Source of the DNA: Gammaproteobacteria bacterium
GTDB lineage: Bacteria > Pseudomonadota > Gammaproteobacteria > Ga0077536
Length of the DNA: 64,000 nt
Direction: 5' to 3'
Assembly: GCA_024234975.1 (NCBI GenBank)
Contig: JACKNH010000004.1
Location: 62,001 to 126,000 of the forward strand
A model generated the notes under the pieces. The model worked only from the letters and a program-made list of their open reading frames with translations. It was not told where the DNA came from and searched no databases. The position numbers and the translations under genes are program-made. Each line of letters starts with the position of its first letter. The first letter of the stretch is position 1. This document shows, piece after piece, positions 24,953 to 32,664 of the stretch.

Positions 24953-27310
24953 ATGGAACTACCGTGCACAGATTCGGATCAGGGCCCGGCGGACAAACAT
25001 GAGGCCACCGGCCCAAGCATACCAATGGCTCAAATATCGTCTGGCGCGGCGATGATAATGTTGGATGCCAGCGGACGGCTGATACTCGTCAGCCCGGCCA
25101 TCTCGACGCTTCTGGCAATTCAGCCGGGTGATATCGGCAAATCAGTCGCCGACATCGAAGCATTTGCATCTGATGCAGCATTTGCGCGCGATGTCGGTCG
25201 GGCAATCGCCGATGGCGCCCATGCGGTCCGGCTGTTCACGGCGCCGCAGCGCACACTACTTGCGCGCATCACGCCTTCCATCGCCCGATCCGGCGAACCG
25301 TGCCCGGTTGCGATCGAGTTTCTCGATTCCGATTCGAACGCGGCAGCACCGGCCTGCGGTGACGAAGCGAGTTACAAGGCCATCGTCGACGGGGCCCCTT
25401 CGATGATCTGGACCTGTGACCCGCAGGGCAACCTGGATTACGTAAACCGGCAGTGGGTGCACTACACCGGCTTGCCACTGGCGCCGACGCCGGGCAACAG
25501 TGTTGACGAGCTAATCCATCCCGATGATCGTCCACAGGCACAACTGGCGTGGCAGCGTGCGGTGAAAACCGCCACCAGTTATCGCGATGAACTCCGAATC
25601 CGACGGCATGACGGTGAATACCGATGGTTCGATACGCGCGCGGTGCCGATGCGTCGTGAAGACGGGCGTGTTGCGAAATGGTTCGGGGTCGCGACTGAAA
25701 TCGAGGATCGTCGGCGATCCTTGCAGCGGCTGGTGAGAAGTGAACACCGGTTCCGCAATGTATTCGAGATCGCACCGATTGGAATTCTGGAAGTCGACTG
25801 GACGCCAATCCTCGATTTCCTTGACGAATCCGCTGCCAGCGCGGAAGCTCTCGGCAATGCCTTCCGCCATGCGCCGGACATTGCGGGAAAGCTGCTCTCG
25901 TCAACGACCGTCACCGGTGTCAACCCGAAGGCAATTCAGTTGTTCGGCGCCAGCGGCGCCAATGAACTCATAGCGAAGATCTCACAGGTATTCGCGACCC
26001 CTGCCGCAGATGAGGCAATGGCACGGGCAGTGGACGCCCTGGCGGCAGGCGAGCATGGTTTCGCGGCTGAAATCAGCTTGAATGCGATAGACGGCCGCGG
26101 GGTGACGGTGCTGCTGAGAATGGCTTTCCCGACGTCGGAAAGCGGCAACAGGGTGCTGGTCACGATGATCGACATCTCGGATGCGGTCAACGCGCAACGC
26201 ATTGAACACAAGCTTGCGCAGATCGTAAACAACTCGTTCGACGCGATCACATCGAAGACGCCTGACGGCATCATCACCAGTTGGAACCCTGCGGCCACCC
26301 GCTTGTTCGGATTCACTGAAGACGAGGTGCTGAACAGGCCCGCAACGCAAACCATCGTGCCGGCGAGCCATATCGAGGAGGAAGATGCGATCCTGGCCCG
26401 TATCAACAAAGGCGAAACACTTGCCCAGGTTGAAACCAGGCGGCGCCATAAAAGTGGCCGCCTGATAGATTGTGCGATCACGATTTCTCCATTGCGGGAC
26501 TCAACCGGTCAGGTGACAGGGATTTCGACGATTGCCCGTGACGTCACGGAGCAAAAGCGGGTCGAGGCGGAATCGAAAGTGGCGGCGATGAAACTGCAAC
26601 GATCCAACGTGGAACTTGAGCGCTTCGCCTACGTCGCTTCGCACGACCTGCAGGAACCGCTGCGCAGTATCGCCGGCCCGTTGCAGTTGTTGAGGAAAAA
26701 GTATCGAGGCCAGATAGACGAAAACGCTGATACCTACATCGAGTTGGCGGTGCAGGGCGCCGGCCGGATGCGGGACATCATTGACGGCTTGCTTGCCTAT
26801 TCACGCGTCGGGCGAAATGCTGCGACTATCGCACCGGTTGATGTGGATGCGGTCGCCAGGCACGTCGTTACGATATTGCAGCCTGCGATCGCTGCGATAC
26901 ACGCCGTCGTCGAGTGGCACGAGCTACCAACTCTTGCCGGGCAGAAGACCTTGCTCAACCAACTCCTGCAGAACCTGATTTCGAACGCTCTGAAATTTCA
27001 CGGCGACAGACAGCCGCACATCACAATCACGGCGTCACGCATCGACGGCACGCGACGATGGCGTTTTGCCGTGCGTGACAATGGCATCGGGTTTGATATG
27101 AAATTCAGTGAGGAGATCTTTACGGTTTTCCGTCGCTTGCATGCGCATAGCAAGTACGCAGGTACGGGGCTTGGTCTGGCCTTGTGCCGCCGTGTCGTGG
27201 AGTTACATGGTGGGAGGATCTGGGCTGAATCCGAGCCCGGCGTGGGTACGACCATGTGGTTCGAACTCGAGGATGGATTCAATCCGGAAGACACCGGGGA
27301 ATCGGTGTGA
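24953..27310 (+). CDS. multi-PAS sensor histidine kinase
   Basis: A soluble histidine kinase of 785 residues from ATG 24953. Alternative starts are GTG 24860, ATG 24902 and ATG 25025; 24953 is preferred for its GGGGAAACC upstream. It contains an N-terminal PAS-like segment, a PAS/PAC pair around VDGAPSMIWTCDPQGNLDY and HDGEYRWFDTRAVPMR, a third degenerate PAS and a fourth (IVNNSFDAITSKTPDGIITS). The kinase core has the H-box ERFAYVASHDLQEPLRSI, the N-box LLQNLISNALKFHG, RDNGIGFD and GTGLGLALCRRV. The H-box type resembles phytochrome-like kinases, but no bilin-binding domain is seen. There is no membrane helix. It is coupled by GTGA to a single-domain regulator. Confidence 0.9.
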   Translation: MELPCTDSDQGPADKHEATGPSIPMAQISSGAAMIMLDASGRLILVSPAISTLLAIQPGDIGKSVADIEAFASDAAFARDVGRAIADGAHAVRLFTAPQRTLLARITPSIARSGEPCPVAIEFLDSDSNAAAPACGDEASYKAIVDGAPSMIWTCDPQGNLDYVNRQWVHYTGLPLAPTPGNSVDELIHPDDRPQAQLAWQRAVKTATSYRDELRIRRHDGEYRWFDTRAVPMRREDGRVAKWFGVATEIEDRRRSLQRLVRSEHRFRNVFEIAPIGILEVDWTPILDFLDESAASAEALGNAFRHAPDIAGKLLSSTTVTGVNPKAIQLFGASGANELIAKISQVFATPAADEAMARAVDALAAGEHGFAAEISLNAIDGRGVTVLLRMAFPTSESGNRVLVTMIDISDAVNAQRIEHKLAQIVNNSFDAITSKTPDGIITSWNPAATRLFGFTEDEVLNRPATQTIVPASHIEEEDAILARINKGETLAQVETRRRHKSGRLIDCAITISPLRDSTGQVTGISTIARDVTEQKRVEAESKVAAMKLQRSNVELERFAYVASHDLQEPLRSIAGPLQLLRKKYRGQIDENADTYIELAVQGAGRMRDIIDGLLAYSRVGRNAATIAPVDVDAVARHVVTILQPAIAAIHAVVEWHELPTLAGQKTLLNQLLQNLISNALKFHGDRQPHITITASRIDGTRRWRFAVRDNGIGFDMKFSEEIFTVFRRLHAHSKYAGTGLGLALCRRVVELHGGRIWAESEPGVGTTMWFELEDGFNPEDTGESV

Positions 27311-27759
27311 GTTTCCCGACGCCGATTCCGAAAATTCTGCTGGTGGAAGACAGCCAGGTCGACATCATGATCGTGACCGAGGTGCTGCAGGATCTGGCCA
27401 TCGAATGCGACCTGGTGACCGCGAGCAATGTTGAAGATGCGCTGGAGGAATTGCTGGTTGCCGAAGGTGCCTCAGATGCGGCAAACCTTTCACAGCGATT
27501 ACCGACGTTAATCCTGGTTGACATCAATCTGCAGGGAAGCAGCGGGCTGCACCTGGTGCGCGAATTAAAACAGGATGCTACGTTTCGTTCGATTCCCGTG
27601 GTTGTGTTGACAACCTCGCAGGCCCCGTCGGACGTAAAAGCGGCCTATGACCTGCAAGCGAATTGCTACCTGCGCAAACCGATCGATTACGCCCAGTTTC
27701 GGGATTTGATTGCGATGATCGCGGCGTTCTGGCTTCAACACGCGGAACTGCCCGCATAA
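27307..27759 (+). CDS. single-domain response regulator (Rcp1-like)
   Basis: A 150-residue receiver-only protein. ILLVEDSQVDIMIVTEVLQD gives the acidic pocket, LILVDINLQGSSGLHLV holds the phosphoacceptor Asp, VVLTTSQAP the Thr and CYLRKPIDY the conserved Lys. The extended EELLVAEGASDAANLSQRLP insertion is typical of Rcp1-type regulators paired with phytochrome-like kinases. GTG 27307 overlaps the kinase stop by 4 bases, so this is its natural phosphate acceptor. With no output domain, it must act by protein contact. Confidence 0.92.
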   Translation: MSFPTPIPKILLVEDSQVDIMIVTEVLQDLAIECDLVTASNVEDALEELLVAEGASDAANLSQRLPTLILVDINLQGSSGLHLVRELKQDATFRSIPVVVLTTSQAPSDVKAAYDLQANCYLRKPIDYAQFRDLIAMIAAFWLQHAELPA

Positions 27760-27985
27760 AAAGAGTTTCCCCACCCAACGCCGGGGAAATCCGCACGGGC
27801 TTCGTCTTACTGCGCCGTCGTTCCGGACGCGCCCGCGAGCCGGAACCCATGTGGCTTGGAGGCAGGCCCTATGGATCCCGGCTCACCGCTGCGCGGTGTC
27901 CGGGATGACGGAAAAAGAGGGGTTGCGCGGTGTCCGGGATGACGAAAACTAGGGGCTGCGCGGTGTCCGGGATGGCGGAAAAAAA
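27760..27985. repeat. dispersed intergenic repeat, copy 2
   Basis: The second copy of the element at 13228-13430, starting right after the regulator stop. It carries three tandem units of TGCGCGGTGTCCGGGAT plus an A/G-rich tail, one more than copy 1, and the same GGATCCCGG/CCGGGAT palindrome. Like copy 1 it lies between convergent genes and ends in an A tract next to a minus-strand terminator. The rest of the 356-bp gap, to 28115, has the terminator and a G-rich run (about 28037-28051) but no gene. Confidence 0.85.
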
Positions 27986-28005
27986 GCGGCGCATGTAGCG
28001 CCGCT
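27979..28005 (-). terminator. intrinsic terminator of the exported redox operon
   Basis: AGCGGCGC (27985-27992) and GCGCCGCT (27998-28005) form an 8-bp stem with a 5-base loop. On the minus strand the hairpin is followed by seven T residues provided by the A tract of repeat copy 2. It lies about 110 bases after the cytochrome c stop. Confidence 0.82.
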
Positions 28006-28115
28006 GACCGCTTCATAAGACACCGGATGATTGGCGTTTGGGGGGGAGGGGGATATGAGCCACGCCTCTCACCGCGGTGCCTTGCCTGACAATTGCGGTT
28101 GGTCTTCAGATGGGG

Positions 28116-28505
28116 TCAATGTTTGCCTGGTTCAAGGGCAACGCCGCGTCGCTCTTTCATGATGTACGCCTGCAACGCAGTCATCCTCGGGTCATCCGCT
28201 GCAAGTTCCTGACCCTGCAGGGGATTCCGTATGCACCAGTTGATCATTTCCCAGATCGGGGCAACCCGGCCCAACTGCTTCTGGAATTTCGGGTACGTTT
28301 CAGGATGCGTGTTGGCGGCATTGGGATGACATTGCGCACAGGCCACGCCGTTGGTTCCCAGTTCTGCGCTGGTCCAAAGCGCACGGCCTTGTTGTGCGAC
28401 CAGTTCGTACTGTTCCATCCAACGCGCCACGTCGGCATTGGTGAATTCATCGGCGACACCGGCGGTGGAAACCGCGGCAAGCATCAGGGTGGTCAGCAAT
28501 CTCAT
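28116..28505 (-). CDS. exported monoheme cytochrome c
   Basis: A 129-residue exported protein: a signal peptide (MRLLTTLMLAAVSTAGVA) then one heme-binding CAQCH motif in GTNGVACAQCHPNAANTHP. The distal ligand is likely a Met or His in the C-terminal half. An unusual extra cysteine in EMINWCIRNPLQGQEL is clearly part of a conserved-looking block. The family resembles small SoxA-like or c551-type cytochromes but is not a canonical one. It is the last gene of a minus-strand operon, 13 bases after the metallophosphoesterase, and ends before a strong terminator. It is a probable electron carrier for the di-heme peroxidase-like protein. Confidence 0.85.
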   Translation of the reverse strand: MRLLTTLMLAAVSTAGVADEFTNADVARWMEQYELVAQQGRALWTSAELGTNGVACAQCHPNAANTHPETYPKFQKQLGRVAPIWEMINWCIRNPLQGQELAADDPRMTALQAYIMKERRGVALEPGKH

Positions 28506-28518
28506 ATCGGTTCCTCGA

Positions 28519-29586
28519 TCAGTAGTGGGCCTGGGGCGCGACGCGATTGCCAGGGCGCTGGAAGCTCACATCTTCGGGCCGGCCAGTGGCGCTGTTGAAG
28601 GCGACTGTGCGGTTGGTGTTGTCGTACAACGTGTATTCAAGGTCCGCGCGACCGGTATGCACGTTAATCAATTGCCAGCCGGTGGCGTCACGTTCGTTGA
28701 ACGGATCGGCCCGGTTCATCGGCACGGTGAGGACCGGCACGTGGCTGCCGGACTGTGCATAGGTGGATGGGTAAGGCCATGGCCAGGCGGTGGCCATCAC
28801 CGAATTGAATGCGATGTTACCGATCTGGTTGTACTGAATCTGGTGGACATGGCCATAAATGACATTGACCTTGTCGAACGGCGCCAGCAGCGTCTGGATC
28901 TCGTCGGCGTCCTCGGTCCAGAAATTCCAGCCCTTGTAGATCTTCTGCAACGGTGAATGGGAAAACACAACGATTGGCGTGGACTTGTCGACCTTGGCGA
29001 GGTCGGCCGCCAGCCAGGTCCGCTGCTTGTCGCCGACCATGAATGGCGAACCGTTCGGATTGTCGAGCCCTGCCATTTCGTTCATGCGGCGGGCCGCGGA
29101 GTCCCAACGGTTGAACGTCCAGTCGTCGTAGGTGAGGATGCTGTTCAACACGATGAAGTGAACGCCCTTGTGATCAAAGCTGTAGTACTGCGGGCCGAAC
29201 AGTTCGCTCCAGTACTCACCGAGGTCGAGGTAATAGTCGTGCTCGCCCATCACGGCATGCAGCTTGTAATTCAACTTCGCCAGCATCTCCATCCCGTGGT
29301 CGAGTTCCGGCCGGGTGCCCAGCTGCGCGAGATCGCCACCGAACATGACGAAGTCCGGCTTTGGTTCCAGCAGATTGGTCTCGGCCACGGCGCGAATCAG
29401 TCCACGATCCCAGTTGCGCACGAACTCGTTGCCACGGATATGCTGGATATGGGAGTCGGATATATAGGCAAACGTGAAATCATCGGCAGCCGATGCGCCG
29501 GCCAGGCGAATCATGCTGACCGGCAGCACGCCGGCGATGGCGGCGGCGCCGGTCCTGGTGAGAAAACTGCGGCGGTTTGGATTCAT
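28519..29586 (-). CDS. Tat-exported metallophosphoesterase
   Basis: A 355-residue protein with a Tat signal (NRRSFLTRTGAAAIAG) and a calcineurin-like phosphoesterase domain. The five metal-binding motifs are present: YISDSHIQ (DxH), MFGGDLAQLG (GGD), VMGEHDYY (normally GNHD, here GEHD), VVFSHSPL and IYGHVHQIQ. The Asn-to-Glu change at the fourth ligand is unusual and may change metal or activity. Substrate unknown. Its ATG overlaps the stop of the upstream peroxidase gene by one base. Folded export by Tat fits a metalloenzyme loaded in the cytoplasm. Confidence 0.9.
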   Translation of the reverse strand: MNPNRRSFLTRTGAAAIAGVLPVSMIRLAGASAADDFTFAYISDSHIQHIRGNEFVRNWDRGLIRAVAETNLLEPKPDFVMFGGDLAQLGTRPELDHGMEMLAKLNYKLHAVMGEHDYYLDLGEYWSELFGPQYYSFDHKGVHFIVLNSILTYDDWTFNRWDSAARRMNEMAGLDNPNGSPFMVGDKQRTWLAADLAKVDKSTPIVVFSHSPLQKIYKGWNFWTEDADEIQTLLAPFDKVNVIYGHVHQIQYNQIGNIAFNSVMATAWPWPYPSTYAQSGSHVPVLTVPMNRADPFNERDATGWQLINVHTGRADLEYTLYDNTNRTVAFNSATGRPEDVSFQRPGNRVAPQAHY

Positions 29587-30692
29587 CAGCGGTTTCCTCC
29601 GTTGGCGTAGGTCGGGCTGGTCAGCGTTTCCATGAACGCCACCAGATCAGTGATTTGTTGTTCGGTCAGATTGAGCGGGCGAATGCCGCCGCTCAGAAAG
29701 TCGTTCGGATTGCCTGATTGCGGATCGGTGATACCGCCGTTGTTGTAGTGGTTAACCACTTCCTCCAACGTGTCCAGGCTGCCGTCATGCATGTAGGGCG
29801 CGGTCACGGCAATATTGCGCAAGGTGGGCGTTTTGAACGCGCCCATCTTGCTGAGATCGTCAGTGACGGCAAAGCGGCCGAGATGTGATGTATCGGCATC
29901 GGTCAACACTGCGACGTCGACATCGGCGCCATTGGCCTTGGCAACCAGGAAGGCCCTGGCAAGCCCTGTGACCTTGCCCTGGATATCATTGATGCCGATT
30001 CCGATGTTGTGAAACTTGTGGTCCGTGAACAGCGCGAAATCCTGTTCCATGGAATGACAGGAAACACAGCGGCCTTCTTTCAGAAACACCTCGAATCCGC
30101 GCTTCGCCGCATCGCCGATCGCGTTGTCGTCATGGCCGTAATACCAGCGGTCAAACGGACTGTCGCCACTGACGATAGTGCGCTCGAACGCGGCAATCGC
30201 CTGCGTCACGTGTTTGATGGTGATGTCACTTGTGTCGATGTTGAAAACACGTTTGAAGGCACGGGTGTAACCGCGATCATCACGAATCGTCGCCAGGATG
30301 GGGCCGTGGTCGGGCAGGCCCATCTCCACCGGGTTCAGGAACGGATGCAACGCCTGATCCTCCAGGTCCGGCGAACGGCCATCCCAGAACTGGGTCTGGT
30401 TGAACGCCGCATTGACGACGGTCGGCGCATTGCGTGTACCGGTCAGTTGGTTGATGCCTTCCGAGACATGCTTCGGGCTGTCGGTAAACGCCGTGCCGGA
30501 GGCGTGGCAGGTCGCGCAACTCACCGTCCCGGTGCTGCTGAAGCGGGTGTCGTTGAACAGGCGCTGCCCCAGCGCGACCTTTTCTTCGGTCTGCGGGTTG
30601 GCGGCCGGAATCGGTACCTCAGGCAGGCCCAGCGGCGCGGCACACACCTGAGCTGCCAGCATGGTCGCTGCGATGGCGATGGTTTTCTTCAT
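29586..30692 (-). CDS. di-heme cytochrome c peroxidase / MauG family protein
   Basis: A 368-residue periplasmic protein of the bacterial cytochrome c peroxidase/MauG family. A signal peptide (MKKTIAIAATMLAAQVCA) is followed by two heme c motifs, CATCH (high-potential or low-potential N-terminal heme) and CVSCH, and the conserved KTPTLRNIAVTAPYMHDGSL, whose Met/His region ligates the second heme. GTRNAPTVVNAAFNQTQFWDGR is the family's substrate-side signature. It could detoxify H2O2 or oxidise a protein partner; the neighbouring cytochrome c is a plausible donor. Its ATG overlaps the rhodanese stop as ATGA. Confidence 0.92.
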   Translation of the reverse strand: MKKTIAIAATMLAAQVCAAPLGLPEVPIPAANPQTEEKVALGQRLFNDTRFSSTGTVSCATCHASGTAFTDSPKHVSEGINQLTGTRNAPTVVNAAFNQTQFWDGRSPDLEDQALHPFLNPVEMGLPDHGPILATIRDDRGYTRAFKRVFNIDTSDITIKHVTQAIAAFERTIVSGDSPFDRWYYGHDDNAIGDAAKRGFEVFLKEGRCVSCHSMEQDFALFTDHKFHNIGIGINDIQGKVTGLARAFLVAKANGADVDVAVLTDADTSHLGRFAVTDDLSKMGAFKTPTLRNIAVTAPYMHDGSLDTLEEVVNHYNNGGITDPQSGNPNDFLSGGIRPLNLTEQQITDLVAFMETLTSPTYANGGNR

Positions 30693-31192
30693 TGGTTTAC
30701 CCCGGTTTGTGTAATGCGTTGTAGTTGCTCGTCGATCAGGTCGCTGGCCGAAAGGCCATCCTGCGGCTCGCTACCGCAGTTGAATACCGGCAGTTGGTCG
30801 GCCCAGAACAGTTGCTGCGGCGCCAGCGCGACGACATGGGTGTAGCCCATCATCTTCAGCGTGCTCGCAAGATCGGCGGCGCGTCGGCCGGTACTGCAAT
30901 AGGTGACGATAGGTGCGTCGATGTCGGTGGGCAGCCGATCAAAGCTGCCGACCACGTCGTCGTGCGGAATATTGATTGCGCGCACCACGTGACCGCTGGC
31001 GAATTCAGTCGGGCTTCGGGCGTCAACCAAAGTGAAGATGCCATTGCCCGCCAGGTAGTCCAGCAGGACGGTGCGTTCGATGGCGACAGGTGTCGTGGCT
31101 GCAGGGGCGGCCAGCGAAGTTTGCCAGGCAAATCCAACCAACAACGGCAGGCTGCTGACGAACAACTTCCAGTTGTGACTGAGGAACGACAT
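30689..31192 (-). CDS. exported rhodanese-domain protein
   Basis: A 167-residue protein with an N-terminal hydrophobic signal or anchor (about residues 10-30) and one rhodanese domain: VDARSPTEFASGHVVRAINI and the active-site loop VTYCSTGRRAADLAS, whose Cys would carry persulfide sulfur. The C-terminal NCGSEPQDGLSASDLI adds a second cysteine. It is the first gene of the operon that continues with the di-heme peroxidase, the Tat metallophosphoesterase and the cytochrome c, all exported. Two small palindromes lie immediately upstream. Confidence 0.9.
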   Translation of the reverse strand: MSFLSHNWKLFVSSLPLLVGFAWQTSLAAPAATTPVAIERTVLLDYLAGNGIFTLVDARSPTEFASGHVVRAINIPHDDVVGSFDRLPTDIDAPIVTYCSTGRRAADLASTLKMMGYTHVVALAPQQLFWADQLPVFNCGSEPQDGLSASDLIDEQLQRITQTGVNQ

Positions 31193-31224
31193 GACGGCCC
31201 CGATTTAGACTGATTCCAGGGCTA

Positions 31225-31260
31225 ATTTAGATCAGGTCTAAATCATTAGTCAAAGACTAA
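31225..31260. promoter_or_regulatory. paired palindromic operator upstream of the redox operon
   Basis: Two perfect inverted repeats lie 32-68 bases upstream of the rhodanese ATG (31192). ATTTAGA (31225-31231) pairs with TCTAAAT (31237-31243) across 5 bases, and TTAGTC (31246-31251) pairs with GACTAA (31255-31260) across 3. The half-sites are alike (TTAGTC and TTAGAC-type), and a further ATTTAGAC occurs at 31203-31210. This looks like a regulator-binding array; GACTA/TAGTC half-sites recall Rrf2-family sites, but no such gene is adjacent. Confidence 0.6.
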
Positions 31261-31406
31261 AGCTTGTCCGGTACGATGATTCTGCGGGTCGGGTAAGTAT
31301 CATGCGCGCCAAATGGGGTGGGACATGGCACCCGGGCAATGGCGGAAAATTCCGCGTAATCAATAGATTGTGGCGCTGGCGTCGACCAGGATGGGCCCCT
31401 GGCCGG

Positions 31407-31437
31407 CCCCGGGCTCAATGACCGGCCAAGCCCGGGG
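31407..31437 (-). terminator. possible hairpin after the REC/HD-GYP-like gene
   Basis: CCCCGGGCT (31407-31415) and AGCCCGGGG (31429-31437) form a 9-bp stem with a 13-base loop, about 31 bases after the minus-strand stop at 31468. There is no T tract, so it is at best a Rho-dependent or mRNA-stabilising hairpin. Confidence 0.35.
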
Positions 31438-31467
31438 CATCTGGACCATCACTTGGGTTGCACAACT

Positions 31468-32664
31468 TCAGTTGATGGTGAAGGAGCCATTGGTCGCGGT
31501 GGAAATCGTTGCGAACACGCCGACGCTGGCAGGGATCACGCCGTGTCGTGCCAGAACCCGAAGGCGCTCACAGCTGGCCTCGGTCAGCGTCTGGCCAGAC
31601 CGCGCCAGCAATTTGTCCTGACTGGTGACGATGTCTGTCGCCAGCAGCATGCCCGGCGCCAGGTCCACAACCTGAATCTCGCGGATGGACGCGTTCTCAC
31701 TGGCCTGGGCGTACGGTTCGAGCGCGCGCAACAGGTCCGGATCGTAGCGATAGGCGAAATCCTGCAGCCGCGACAGCGCACGCATGGGCGTCGAGCCTTG
31801 GGCGGCACTCAGCACATCGTAGTCCACCATCACGTGCAGCAGGCGGGCCATCAGCGGAATGTCCTTACCCTGCGGTTGAGACGAATCCGCCGCCCGATCC
31901 GAGAAATTCAGCCGTTGCATCCTGGTTGCCGCAGCAATGTTTTCCAGCCGCGGTATGCGCCCGACAATTGTGCCACCCAGTTCCGCAAACTGGACCATCG
32001 CGCGCTGTTCTTCGGGTGCCAGCGCCTGACCATCCGCGTCACGCAGCAACAGGGAATCGTCGATCACCATGCTGCCCACCTGCGACAGCGTGGCAAGTAC
32101 ATCCAGTTCCCAGTCCTGCTGGTTACGGATGACATCGGAAATTGCACGCAGATGTGTCTGCAACCGTGCGATGCGACCCCACGCAGCGGGGTTTGCCATG
32201 GCCAGTGTTTCAGCCAGCGCCTCGACCGCACCGGTGAGCGTCTTGCCCAACAGTTCCTTTTCGGCGGTTTTCGCCTGGTATTTCTGAAAGCCGCCGAGGA
32301 CTGCTTCTGCAAGCAGCTTGGGTTCACACGGCTTGTTGAGGAAGCGGAACACGTCGCCTTCATTGATGGCGTCGACCGCGGTCGCCTGGTCGGCGTTGCC
32401 GGTGAGCATGATACGTACTGTATCCGGCGCAAGTTTTCGTACCTGCTTCAAAAGCTCCACGCCGTCCATCTGCGGCATTCGCATGTCGGAAACGATCACG
32501 GCATACGGCCCGGATTTCTCCAAATGCTCCAAGGCTTCACTACCGGAAGTACACGTGTCGCAATTGATGACCTTGCGCAGCGCGCGCTGATAGCCGCTTA
32601 CTACGCGGGGCTCGTCATCAACAAAGAGTGCCTTCATCGAGTCAAGGTTCATCATTGGTCTCAC
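31468..32664 (-). CDS. response regulator with degenerate HD-GYP-like domain
   Basis: A 398-residue protein. The REC domain (residues about 10-125) has ALFVDDEPR, phosphoacceptor VIVSDMRMPQMDG and LNKPCEP. The output domain is shaped like HD-GYP c-di-GMP phosphodiesterases (as RpfG), but the metal-binding residues are lost: the HD position reads LSQVGSMVIDD and the HHE...GYP block reads ELGGTIVGRIPRLE. It probably binds rather than hydrolyses c-di-GMP or has another role. GTG 32664 overlaps the upstream HDOD gene stop; ATG 32655 or 32652 are alternatives. It is the third gene of the kinase/HDOD operon. Confidence 0.82.
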   Translation of the reverse strand: MRPMMNLDSMKALFVDDEPRVVSGYQRALRKVINCDTCTSGSEALEHLEKSGPYAVIVSDMRMPQMDGVELLKQVRKLAPDTVRIMLTGNADQATAVDAINEGDVFRFLNKPCEPKLLAEAVLGGFQKYQAKTAEKELLGKTLTGAVEALAETLAMANPAAWGRIARLQTHLRAISDVIRNQQDWELDVLATLSQVGSMVIDDSLLLRDADGQALAPEEQRAMVQFAELGGTIVGRIPRLENIAAATRMQRLNFSDRAADSSQPQGKDIPLMARLLHVMVDYDVLSAAQGSTPMRALSRLQDFAYRYDPDLLRALEPYAQASENASIREIQVVDLAPGMLLATDIVTSQDKLLARSGQTLTEASCERLRVLARHGVIPASVGVFATISTATNGSFTIN

